From Bacteroidota bacterium (GTDB lineage: Bacteria; Bacteroidota; Bacteroidia; UKL13-3): a stretch of 12,940 bases of DNA. Made by a program: the position numbers and the translations under genes. Below are positions 1-6,908 of the stretch, in pieces (the first letter of the stretch is position 1; the number at the start of each line of letters is the position of its first letter). The DNA lies in contig RGVD01000050.1 in NCBI GenBank assembly GCA_010027395.1, positions 1-12,940 of the forward strand, read 5' to 3'. The notes under the pieces were generated by a model that did no database searches, was not told where the DNA came from, and saw only the letters and a program-made list of their open reading frames with translations.

Positions 1-2193
1 CATATTATCAAAACCCTCTTGAATAATATGAGAACCTATGTTGGAAGTCATGATAACAATGGTGTTTTTGAAATTGGCTGTGCGGCCTTTATTATCAGTT
101 AGTCTGCCATCATCCAATACCTGCAATAAAATATTGAATACATCAGGATGAGCTTTTTCAATTTCGTCTAACAATACAACACTATAGGGTCTTCTGCGAA
201 TTGCTTCAGTTAACTGACCACTTTCTTCGTATCCAACATATCCTGGAGGCGCTCCAATTAACCTGCTTACAGTATGCTTTTCTTGGTATTCACTCATATC
301 AATACGTACTAAAGCACTTTCTTGATTGAATAAAAATTCTGCTAATGCTTTTGCTAATTCTGTTTTTCCAACTCCTGTTGTTCCTAGGAAAATAAACGAG
401 CCAATTGGTTTCTTTGGATCGCTAAGGCCTGCTCTGCTTCTACGGATGGCATCACTGATAGCTGAAATAGCTTCCTCTTGACCTACCACTCTCTTGTGCA
501 ATTCATCTTCGAGACTTAGTAGTTTTTCTCTTTCACTCTGTAGCATCCTAGTGATAGGAATACCAGTCCACCTCGCTACTACATCCGCTATATCATCTGC
601 AGTAACCTCTTCTTTCACCATAGGCGAATGGTTTTGAGCTTCATCAAGTTTGGCTTTATATTCATCAAGTCTCTTTTCGGCTTCTTTCACCTTACCATAT
701 CTAATTTCGGCTACTTTGGCGAATTCTCCATTTCTCTCAGCTTGTTCGGCCTCATGTTTTAAGTTTTCAATTTCTTTTTTAGTCGATTGTATCCCCTCAA
801 CAACCGCTTTTTCACTTTGCCATTTTGCTTTAAGGGAATTTCTCTCAGTTTGTAAATTGGCAATTTCTTCGCCAAGGTTTTTAACCTTGCCATCGTCCCC
901 TTCGCGTTTTATGGCTTCACGCTCAATTTCTAACTGCATGATTCTTCTGTCCAATTGGTCTAATTCTTCTGGAACTGAATCAATCTCTAATCTCAGTTTT
1001 GAAGCAGCCTCATCCATTAAATCAATGGCTTTATCGGGTAAAAAGCGATCTGAAATATAGCGTTGAGATAGCTCTACGGCAGCAATGATAGCCTCGTCCT
1101 TGATACGCACTTTATGGTGCACTTCATAACGCTCTTTTAAACCGCGTAGGATAGATATGGCATCTTCTGTGTCTGGTTCTTCCACATATACTTTTTGGAA
1201 TCTGCGTTCAAGGGCTTTATCTTTTTCAATGTATCTTTGATATTCAGCAAGCGTAGTTGCTCCAATGCTTCTTAATTCACCACGAGCTAATGCTGGTTTC
1301 AGAATATTTGCTGCATCCATTGCACCTTCACCACCACCTCCTGCGCCTACTAGGGTATGTATTTCGTCAATAAACAAGATAATCTCTCCATCTGCTGAAA
1401 TCACTTCTTTTACCACAGATTTAAGCCGCTCTTCAAACTCTCCTTTGTATTTGGCTCCCGCGATAAGCGATCCCATATCCAAGGAGAAAATCTTTTTGGT
1501 TTTTAGGTTTTCTGGCACATCTCCATTTACAATTCTATGCGCCAATCCTTCAGCAATAGCAGTTTTACCTACACCTGGTTCTCCAATAAGTACTGGATTA
1601 TTTTTAGTTCTGCGAGATAATATTTGAAGTACTCTTCGAATTTCCTCATCTCTACCTATCACAGGGTCAAGCTTTCCCTGTTGTGCCAAATCGTTTAAGT
1701 TTTTGGCATATTTGTTTAAAGCATTGTATTGCATTTCTGCATTTTGAGAAGTAACTTTATTTCCTCCCCTCAGTTCAGTAATTGCAATCTTCAGTGGTTT
1801 TTCACTTAATCCTGCATCTTTAAGAAGGTTTGCTACTTGATTTTTTCCATCAATCATGGCTAATAGAATATGCTCCACTGAAACAAATTCATCTTCAAAT
1901 TCCTTCAAATACGATTGGGCTTTTAGCAATACCTGATTAGCATCGTTAGATAGTAGCTGGCCTTGTCCAGACACTTTAGGATAACCTTTTATCATCGCTT
2001 CGATTGCCGATTCAATCCTACTTTGATTGGCATTGAGCTTTTTAAATAAATATGATATTACATTCTCATCGGTTTGTATTAGGGCTTTTAGCAGATGGGC
2101 AGGTTCAATAGATTGTTGTCCATTTTGCAAAGTAATTTGAACGGCTTCTTGCACTGCCTCTTGTGATTTGATTGTGAAATTATTTAAGTTCAT
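1..2193 (-). CDS. clpB: ATP-dependent disaggregase ClpB (Hsp100), 3' end cut by window
   Basis: Cytoplasmic AAA+ chaperone that works with DnaK/DnaJ/GrpE to extract and refold polypeptides from aggregates. The minus-strand frame is open for 731 codons with no stop, against about 865 in the family, so only the end of the second ATPase domain is missing. Visible in order: N-terminal Clp repeat domain (about residues 1-145), first Walker A GEPGVGKT at 204-211, first Walker B FIDEIH with D276/E277, a charged coiled-coil middle domain (about 400-525), second Walker A GTTGVGKT at 604-611, and second Walker B LLDEIE with D676/E677. The start at 2193 gives MNLNNFTIK, typical of Bacteroidetes ClpB; an ATG two codons upstream (2199) is also possible. 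No Shine-Dalgarno is seen. All key ATPase residues are present. It is transcribed away from the secreted-protein cluster. No CIRCE or sigma-32-like element was seen upstream. Identification is certain. Confidence 0.98.
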   Translation of the reverse strand, partial: MNLNNFTIKSQEAVQEAVQITLQNGQQSIEPAHLLKALIQTDENVISYLFKKLNANQSRIESAIEAMIKGYPKVSGQGQLLSNDANQVLLKAQSYLKEFEDEFVSVEHILLAMIDGKNQVANLLKDAGLSEKPLKIAITELRGGNKVTSQNAEMQYNALNKYAKNLNDLAQQGKLDPVIGRDEEIRRVLQILSRRTKNNPVLIGEPGVGKTAIAEGLAHRIVNGDVPENLKTKKIFSLDMGSLIAGAKYKGEFEERLKSVVKEVISADGEIILFIDEIHTLVGAGGGGEGAMDAANILKPALARGELRSIGATTLAEYQRYIEKDKALERRFQKVYVEEPDTEDAISILRGLKERYEVHHKVRIKDEAIIAAVELSQRYISDRFLPDKAIDLMDEAASKLRLEIDSVPEELDQLDRRIMQLEIEREAIKREGDDGKVKNLGEEIANLQTERNSLKAKWQSEKAVVEGIQSTKKEIENLKHEAEQAERNGEFAKVAEIRYGKVKEAEKRLDEYKAKLDEAQNHSPMVKEEVTADDIADVVARWTGIPITRMLQSEREKLLSLEDELHKRVVGQEEAISAISDAIRRSRAGLSDPKKPIGSFIFLGTTGVGKTELAKALAEFLFNQESALVRIDMSEYQEKHTVSRLIGAPPGYVGYEESGQLTEAIRRRPYSVVLLDEIEKAHPDVFNILLQVLDDGRLTDNKGRTANFKNTIVIMTSNIGSHIIQEGFDNM

Positions 2194-2231
2194 GGGCATT
2201 ATTATTATTTCAAGTCTTAAACCATAATTCA

Positions 2232-2239
2232 CAAAAGTA
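2232..2239 (-). promoter_or_regulatory. Possible clpB promoter, Bacteroidetes -7 element
   Basis: Read on the minus strand this is TACTTTTG, an exact match to the Bacteroidetes -7 consensus TAnnTTTG. It lies about 38 nt upstream of the clpB start, which would give a short leader. No good -33 TTG is seen at the expected spacing of about 19-21 nt, so the call rests on one element only. Confidence 0.35.
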
Positions 2240-2399
2240 TGCACTGATAGGTTTAGGTTCATATTAATTCGTCAATATGTATTCCATCACCCATATTAGG
2301 TTGTTTTGGCGCAAAACCTTTGATATTACTGCTATTATGTCTAGTTGGATTACTAAAATTTAGCTATTTTCTGACTTTTTGTAATGAAACCAACAATCA

Positions 2400-2774
2400 C
2401 TATTCTATTCTTTTTAGCTTATGATACAAAATATCACGTTTATCTATATCACTTCCATTACTAAATTTCATTTGATAGGGTTCTCCACTTATGTAAGATT
2501 TACTTGCAATATGGTCAATAAAATCTTTGGCCGTTTTAATTTTCGAACCTGCTTTTCTTTTTTTCATTCAAAGTTGTTCTGCAGCTTCCTTGGGCGAATA
2601 TTCACTCCCATTTCTAATAAATTTCACATTACTATTTTTTATTATCAATATGAGTTTTTCAATTTTATGTTCTTCACTTAAATTTTGATGATTTCTAGCA
2701 ATAATTTTAGGTTTGATGCATGCTAAGGAATTTAAACCTAAACCTAAAAATACTAATACAAGTATAATTTTCAT
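2400..2774 (-). pseudogene. DUF5329-like secreted protein interrupted by an in-frame TGA
   Basis: The minus-strand frame starts MKIILVLVFLG (2774), a hydrophobic signal sequence ending near NSLAC. It continues through KFIRNGSEYSPKEAAEQL and hits TGA at 2570-2568 (codon 69). The same frame then runs on as MKKRKAGSKIKTAKDFID, then IASKSYISGEPY, to a TAG at 2402-2400. The two halves together read like one DUF5329-type protein of about 124 residues, as I remember that family (FIRNG.EY..KEAA.HL, then IKTA.DFI..IASKS..SG.PY). The stop falls where homologues typically have Arg before Met, so CGA to TGA is the simplest change. The next codon is ATG, so a separate 55-residue second piece could be made by reinitiation. 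Function of the family is unknown. An upstream in-frame ATG at 2795 would add seven residues before the signal sequence and is less likely. Confidence 0.72.
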
Positions 2775-2909
2775 TCCATTAGATTCTACTAACAAATTAA
2801 GATAAAAAGCAATAATAATTTGGGATTTAAAAAAATATGTAGATTTTTTGTTTCAGTACAAAAGTTTTTGCGTTAATTGTATTCTAATTAAAAAAACAGA
2901 AAACTTATT

Positions 2910-4154
2910 ATGAAGAAAATTTTTACCAGCATAGCTATTTTATTTTATGCTTTGCAAATTGCATCAGCTCAGCCTGTAACTCCTGAAATATCATCATGGA
3001 TAAGAAATACAACTGGTTTAACAGGCTACAATACTATTATAGCAAATGTTCAAAAAGTACAATATTCAGCGGATAATGTGTATGTGAGTTGTTCTTGTAT
3101 TCCTGGCTACAGCATTGGTCCTTGGTTAAATAACCCCAATATTCCGATAAACCAAAATTTTGTATTTAAAATTACAAGAAAACCTACTCCAAATTCGGGT
3201 ACATTAACTAACGTGGGTTTAGGTCATATTGGAATTTGGAGTAATGGTGTGAGCATAGATAATGCCTGGGATGCCATGACCTATAACAATGAAGGGGTTT
3301 GGAAACGCAATGCGTTGGTATATGAAGGTATTAGTTTTGATAATTGTCTGGGACATCCACAACAAGGAGGCGAATACCATCATCATGTGAATCCAACTTG
3401 TTTGTATAATGATAAAGATAGTACAAATCATTCACCTATCATTGGATATATGTTTGATGGTTATCCTGTATACGGAGCTTATGCCTATACTAATTTGGAT
3501 GGCACAGGATCTATCAAAAGAATGGTGTCTTCATTTCGTAAACGAAACATCACAGAAAGAACCACTTTGCCCAATGGCAATGCCGCTTCAAAAGCAGGGC
3601 CTGCAGTAAATGCAACTTATCCTATTGGGAACTTTCTTCAAGATTGGGAGTATGTGCAAGGTTTAGGAGATTTAGATGAACACAATGGCCGTTTTTGTAA
3701 AACGCCAGAATATCCTAATGGTATTTATGCATATTTTGTAACTATTGACGCCAATTTGAAACCCGTTTTTCCATTTGTTATCGGTGATACCTATTATGGT
3801 AAAGTTCAAATAGGTAGTACAGGCCCTGGTTCTGGGCATGTTACTATTTCAGAGTCAACCACTGTTTATAATGGAACGAATACAGGATTAGATAATATTT
3901 TGAATAAAATCCAATACAGAGTATTGCCAAATCCGAGTAATGATTATTTACATATTTACATGGATGAAAATAGCATAAACAATGTTAAAGCGAGTATCTA
4001 TGATAGCAAAGGAAGTATAATTGAAAAACGTGATTTTGTTCAACCCAGCATAGCTTATTCATTTGATTTGTCAAACTATCAAGATGGACTATATTTCTTG
4101 TATCTTGAAACGGATAATCAAAAAGTAGTTCATAAGTTTCTTAAAACTAAATAA
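2910..4154 (+). CDS. Secreted YHYH-domain protein with T9SS type A sorting tail
   Basis: 414 residues. A signal peptide (1-20, cleavage after ASA before Gln21) is followed by a YHYH domain (about 65-300) with the expected blocks: GPWLNNPN, GLGHIGIWSNGV, the GVWKRN..YEGISFDNC stretch, GEYHHHVNPTCLYNDKDSTN and the SPIIGYMFDGYPVYG segment. The signature reads Tyr156-His157-His158-His159, so the third position is His and not Tyr. The last 79 residues (336-414) form a Por secretion-system C-terminal domain (LPNPSNDYLHI ... DLSNYQDGLYFLYL ... KFLK). This predicts export by the type IX system to the surface or outside. The biochemical role of YHYH proteins is not established; the His-rich signature suggests metal binding (inference). 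It is the first of three co-directional secreted-protein genes, 58 nt before the next. No exact promoter consensus was found upstream. Confidence 0.9.
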   Translation: MKKIFTSIAILFYALQIASAQPVTPEISSWIRNTTGLTGYNTIIANVQKVQYSADNVYVSCSCIPGYSIGPWLNNPNIPINQNFVFKITRKPTPNSGTLTNVGLGHIGIWSNGVSIDNAWDAMTYNNEGVWKRNALVYEGISFDNCLGHPQQGGEYHHHVNPTCLYNDKDSTNHSPIIGYMFDGYPVYGAYAYTNLDGTGSIKRMVSSFRKRNITERTTLPNGNAASKAGPAVNATYPIGNFLQDWEYVQGLGDLDEHNGRFCKTPEYPNGIYAYFVTIDANLKPVFPFVIGDTYYGKVQIGSTGPGSGHVTISESTTVYNGTNTGLDNILNKIQYRVLPNPSNDYLHIYMDENSINNVKASIYDSKGSIIEKRDFVQPSIAYSFDLSNYQDGLYFLYLETDNQKVVHKFLKTK

Positions 4155-4212
4155 CTCAATTATAGTCTGGTAAATTGTTGGTATATGTAATATTTTCAAT
4201 AGTTTTGGAGTA

Positions 4213-4959
4213 ATGAAATCACAAAGACCAATATTAAAATACAGCCTATTTATAATAGGCTTATTTTTTTTGTTTTCATTTAGGTTCTCTGAGCCCAAGA
4301 ACCGTCCTTCACTCGTGATTGAATTTAACCATTTTGTCGGAAAGGATAAATTGATTTTAGATTCACTGATGTATAAAAATGAATTTAATCAAAGCTATAG
4401 TATTGGTAAGTTTAGGTATTATATCAGCAATATAAAGTTGAGGAGAAAAGATGGAACTGAATATGCTTCAAATGAATATTATTTGATTGATGTTGAAGAT
4501 AAAAAATCACAGCAAATTGTAATTCGTGAAAAAGGCAATTATTCATCTATTTCATTTACGATAGGGGTTGATAGTTTACACAATTGCAGTGGTTTGCAGA
4601 AGGGAGCTTTAGATCCAGTTAATGGTATGTTTTGGGCATGGAATACGGGTTATATTTTCTTGAAGCTTGAGGGAAAATCACCTTATTCAAAATCACCATC
4701 CAATATTTTCGAATATCATATTGGTGGATTTAAACAACCCAATAATTGCATAAGGCAAGTAAGATTAGATTTGCCAGAAAAAACAATTCAAGTTGTAGAA
4801 GATGATGCAGATTTGTTGTCCTTATCAGTTGATATTTCAGAAGTTTTAAAAACACCTAAAAATATTGATTTTACTGAGTTTTCATCAGTAACTGATTTTA
4901 ACAATGCAACCATGATGGCTGATAATTATGCCGACATTTTTGGTGTAATTAAGTATTAA
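4213..4959 (+). CDS. MbnP-family copper-binding protein homologue
   Basis: 248 residues with an N-terminal hydrophobic export signal (about 10-23) and no lipobox. It matches the MbnP family as I know it: an early EFNH (His40), a GKFRYYISNIKL strand, the signature MFWAWNTGYIFLKLEG (Met139, Trp141, Trp143, Tyr147), FEYHIGG with His169, and C125/C179, which could form a disulfide. In characterised MbnP proteins one Trp is converted to kynurenine by the di-heme enzyme MbnH and the product binds a single copper ion. Trp141 or Trp143 is the likely equivalent (inference). A di-heme enzyme gene follows after 18 nt, supporting this pairing. No methanobactin precursor or MbnB/MbnC gene is near. GGAG lies 4 nt before the ATG, one of the few Shine-Dalgarno-like sites here. 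The exact site and metal are untested. Confidence 0.85.
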   Translation: MKSQRPILKYSLFIIGLFFLFSFRFSEPKNRPSLVIEFNHFVGKDKLILDSLMYKNEFNQSYSIGKFRYYISNIKLRRKDGTEYASNEYYLIDVEDKKSQQIVIREKGNYSSISFTIGVDSLHNCSGLQKGALDPVNGMFWAWNTGYIFLKLEGKSPYSKSPSNIFEYHIGGFKQPNNCIRQVRLDLPEKTIQVVEDDADLLSLSVDISEVLKTPKNIDFTEFSSVTDFNNATMMADNYADIFGVIKY

Positions 4960-4977
4960 TGTGAAACTGAATTTAAA

Positions 4978-5997
4978 GTGAAGCCAAAGTTACTTAGCAT
5001 ATTCTTTATTTTATTATTTGTTACACTTTCAGCATTCATGTTGGAGGAAAATCCATATTTCAAAATTACCAGTAAGGATGTAATCTTTAAAAATCCAAAA
5101 GGATTTCCAAAACCTATTTATGATTTGACAAAAAACAAACCAAGTGTAGAGGGATTTACCTTAGGGCGCAAATTGTTTTATGATCCTATTTTATCTGTGG
5201 ATTATTTTACGAGTTGTGCTACTTGTCACCAGCAGTTTGCTGCATTTGCGCATATTGACCATCCTCTAAGTCATGGAATAGGAGGGAAGATAGGCATAAG
5301 AAATGTGCCTGCCCTTCAGAACTTAATTTGGAAAGATGCTTTTATGGTTGACGGAGGAATTAATCACTTGGATTTGCAGCCTATTTCTCCGATTACAAGT
5401 CCTACTGAAATGGGAGAAAACTTACCCAATGTATTGAAAAAGTTGCAAGCCGATTCAACCTACAGATTGATGTTTTATAAAGCTTTTAAAGACTCAATAA
5501 TCACCACAGAGATGTTGATGAAATCGCTTTCTCAATTCTTATCATTGATGATTTCTAGTAACTCAAGGTATGATAAATTTATAGCCGGGGCAGATACATT
5601 GAGTATCATTGAACAAAAAGGTTTGAATCTGTTTGCAAGCAATTGTGCAAGTTGCCACACCCCGCCCTTATTTACAGACAATCAATACCATAATATTGGA
5701 TTGAAACCAGATTCTAATTTAAATGATAAAGGTAGAATGGCCATAACTTCTTTTAAAGAAGATTATTTTAAGTTTAAAACACCAAGTTTGCGAAATGTGG
5801 AGATGACCTACCCGTATATGCATGATGGGAGGTATAGAAATTTGAAGGAAGTAATGAATCATTATGCAGCATCACAATCTTGCACTAAAATGAAGTTCGA
5901 TGAATTTGAAAAGGTCGAACTTATAGCATTTTTAAAAACCTTAACAGATATGGAATACCTCCATGATAGAAGGTTTGCAGATCCAAATACTTATTAA
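4978..5997 (+). CDS. Di-heme c-type peroxidase, MauG/CcpA family (MbnH-like)
   Basis: 339 residues starting at GTG; the start gives a clean signal peptide (hydrophobic 5-20), while the next ATG (codon 21) would destroy it. Two c-type heme sites are seen: CATCH at 80-84 (N-terminal, peroxidatic heme) and CASCH at 223-227 (second heme). PTEMG at 142-146 supplies the active-site Glu144, equivalent to Glu113 of MauG and Glu114 of Pseudomonas CcpA. PYMHDG at 279-284 supplies Met281, a candidate axial ligand of the second heme, where MauG has Tyr. The family's FxWDG segment, whose Trp sits between the hemes, here reads FMVDGG, with Val124 in place of Trp. Periplasmic. By position just after an MbnP homologue it is most likely the MbnH partner that oxidises it, but a simple hydrogen-peroxide reductase is also possible. 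A terminator-like hairpin begins 3 nt after the stop. Confidence 0.9.
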   Translation: MKPKLLSIFFILLFVTLSAFMLEENPYFKITSKDVIFKNPKGFPKPIYDLTKNKPSVEGFTLGRKLFYDPILSVDYFTSCATCHQQFAAFAHIDHPLSHGIGGKIGIRNVPALQNLIWKDAFMVDGGINHLDLQPISPITSPTEMGENLPNVLKKLQADSTYRLMFYKAFKDSIITTEMLMKSLSQFLSLMISSNSRYDKFIAGADTLSIIEQKGLNLFASNCASCHTPPLFTDNQYHNIGLKPDSNLNDKGRMAITSFKEDYFKFKTPSLRNVEMTYPYMHDGRYRNLKEVMNHYAASQSCTKMKFDEFEKVELIAFLKTLTDMEYLHDRRFADPNTY

Positions 5998-5999
5998 AT

Positions 6000-6033
6000 A
6001 AAAGTGCACCATCAATTTGTTATTGGCACTTTT
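6000..6033 (+). terminator. Hairpin terminator after the YHYH/MbnP/MbnH genes
   Basis: Arms AAAAGTGC (6000-6007) and GCACTTTT (6026-6033) are perfectly complementary, with an inner CAAT/ATTG helix (6013-6016 with 6022-6025). The T-run at the end of the 3' arm and the A-run at the 5' arm make it a plausible terminator in either direction. It starts 3 nt after the peroxidase stop codon. Confidence 0.6.
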
Positions 6034-6179
6034 GAATAACAATTGTTTTAATAATCAAAGCTGATAAGATATTGATTATTAATTAAAAATTTTTCAAATC
6101 TTGATTTCGGTGAAGAAAACTTAAAGAGACACTTGCATTTTACAAAACCTAACTGCACCTTTGTACCGCTGTTACACAC

Positions 6180-6216
6180 ATCAAAAAAGTTTTTTAAAAG
6201 TTTTTTGATTTTTTTT
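6180..6216 (+). terminator. AT-rich hairpin with T-run, possible terminator
   Basis: Arms ATCAAAAAA (6180-6188) and TTTTTTGAT (6201-6209) are perfectly complementary around a 12-nt loop, and the T-run continues to 6216. The stem has one GC pair only, so it is weak. It could end transcripts arriving from upstream, insulating the promoter just downstream, or be a chance A/T-rich inverted repeat. Confidence 0.35.
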
Positions 6217-6225
6217 GCTTCCAAA

Positions 6226-6256
6226 TTTGTATTCATCCTATGAAATACTACATTTG
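6226..6256 (+). promoter_or_regulatory. Promoter of the tRNA-tufA operon (Bacteroidetes type)
   Basis: TTTG at 6226-6229 and TACATTTG at 6249-6256 are separated by 19 nt, an exact fit to the Bacteroidetes primary-sigma promoter (-33 TTTG, -7 TAnnTTTG). Transcription would start near 6261-6263 and read about 135 nt of leader before tRNA-Thr. It is the only clear promoter found ahead of the long co-directional block. Confidence 0.65.
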
Positions 6257-6398
6257 CAGTCCTTTTTGTGAGAAAGATAGACTTGTAAATCGTGTTCTTT
6301 GTAGGAAATACCTTGATTTTATGCCATTTTCGAGTGATATCGAAAAATTGGTTCATTACCATTTGTAACGGCTTAAAATACAAAATTTATTGATAAAT

Positions 6399-6474
6399 GC
6401 CACTTTAGCTCAGCTGGTAGAGCAACTGATTTGTAATCAGTAGGTCGCTGGTTCGATTCCGGCAAGTGGCTCCA
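6399..6474 (+). tRNA. tRNA-Thr (anticodon UGU)
   Basis: Full cloverleaf: acceptor arms GCCACTT and AAGTGGC pair perfectly. The anticodon stem ACTGA/TCAGT encloses loop TTTGTAA with anticodon TGT at 6432-6434, and the T-loop GTTCGATTCC is standard. The discriminator T (6471) is followed by an encoded CCA (6472-6474). First of the tRNA cluster. Confidence 0.97.
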
Positions 6475-6496
6475 GTAATTACCACCATGTAATTAC
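6475..6496 (+). other. Inverted repeat in spacer between tRNA-Thr and tRNA-Tyr
   Basis: GTAATTAC occurs at 6475-6482 and 6489-6496. The octamer is itself palindromic, so the two copies can pair as an 8-bp stem with a 6-nt loop directly after the tRNA CCA end. A processing signal is possible (inference). Confidence 0.5.
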
Positions 6497-6500
6497 AGTT

Positions 6501-6584
6501 GGGGAGATACCAGAGCGGTCAAATGGGGCAGACTGTAAATCTGCTGCGAGAGCTACGAAGGTTCGAATCCTTCTCTCCCCACCA
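6501..6584 (+). tRNA. tRNA-Tyr (anticodon GUA)
   Basis: Class II tRNA with a long variable arm. Acceptor GGGGAGA/TCTCCCC pairs, anticodon stem GCAGA/TCTGC encloses loop CTGTAAA with GTA at 6535-6537, and the T-arm GTTCGAATCC is standard. It ends ACCA, so CCA is encoded (6582-6584). It lies 26 nt after tRNA-Thr. Confidence 0.97.
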
Positions 6585-6597
6585 AGATATACTTTTA

Positions 6598-6628
6598 AAA
6601 GTTAATTGAACTTGTTTCGATTAACTTT
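6598..6628 (+). other. 13-bp hairpin in spacer between tRNA-Tyr and tRNA-Gly
   Basis: AAAGTTAATTGAA (6598-6610) pairs with TTCGATTAACTTT (6616-6628) along its whole length, with one U-G wobble (6607/6619) and a 5-nt loop. It could mark the site for endonucleolytic separation of the tRNA precursors (inference). Confidence 0.6.
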
Positions 6629-6640
6629 CAGTTAGTTTAT

Positions 6641-6713
6641 GCGAGAGTAGCTCAGTTGGTAGAGCGACAGCCTTCCAAGCTGTAGGTCGCGGGTTCGAGC
6701 CTCGTCTCTCGCT
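6641..6713 (+). tRNA. tRNA-Gly (anticodon UCC)
   Basis: Acceptor GCGAGAG/CTCTCGC pairs, D-arm AGCTCAGTTGGTAGAGC is canonical, and the anticodon loop CTTCCAA carries TCC at 6674-6676. The T-arm GGGTTCGAGCC is standard. Discriminator T6713 is followed by CAT, so the CCA end is not encoded and must be added by nucleotidyltransferase, unlike the two preceding tRNAs. Confidence 0.97.
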
Positions 6714-6734
6714 CATGTAGAGCATAGTTGTTAC

Positions 6735-6777
6735 GTTATTAGTTATTCGGATAACGATTAACGAAATAACTAATAAC
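6735..6777 (+). other. 13-bp hairpin in spacer between tRNA-Gly and tRNA-Thr
   Basis: GTTATTAGTTATT (6735-6747) is the exact reverse complement of AATAACTAATAAC (6765-6777). The stem may extend by CG/CG past a bulged A. It is the third spacer of the cluster with such a stem, and its sequence differs from the others. Confidence 0.6.
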
Positions 6778-6794
6778 AGTTGAAAGATAATTAA

Positions 6795-6866
<72 letters not shown>

Positions 6867-6908
6867 CAAAAAAGAAAAAAAAGAAAAACTAAATAAACAA
6901 ATATAACT

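Larger units (their letters stand above)
5998..6398 (+). other. Non-coding region upstream of the tRNA-tuf operon
   Basis: About 400 nt without a convincing gene. It holds the terminator at 6000-6033, a weaker promoter-like pair (TTG 6133-6135, CACCTTTG 6156-6163), an AT-rich hairpin with a T8 tail (6180-6216), a good promoter (6226-6256), and then a leader of about 135 nt before the first tRNA. A 111-codon open frame on the minus strand crosses all of these, has no recognisable motifs and is not called. Confidence 0.6.

Noticed and set aside
650..1060. Plus-strand open frame of 136 codons
   Set aside because: It lies entirely antisense to the clearly coding clpB frame and has a low-complexity Ser/Leu/Phe product, typical of a shadow.
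1265..1627. Plus-strand open frame of 120 codons
   Set aside because: Antisense to the first ATPase domain of clpB; no recognisable motifs.
2421..2681. Plus-strand open frame of 86 codons
   Set aside because: Antisense to the DUF5329-like gene, whose minus-strand sequence shows family-like blocks on both sides of the stop.
2910..5997. Methanobactin biosynthesis cluster
   Set aside because: No MbnB, MbnC, precursor peptide, transporter or sensor genes are seen; only MbnP- and MbnH-type genes, which also occur widely on their own.
6048..6383. Minus-strand open frame of 111 codons
   Set aside because: It spans the promoter and AT-rich hairpin, has no recognisable domain or signal, and A/T-rich DNA often stays open by chance.
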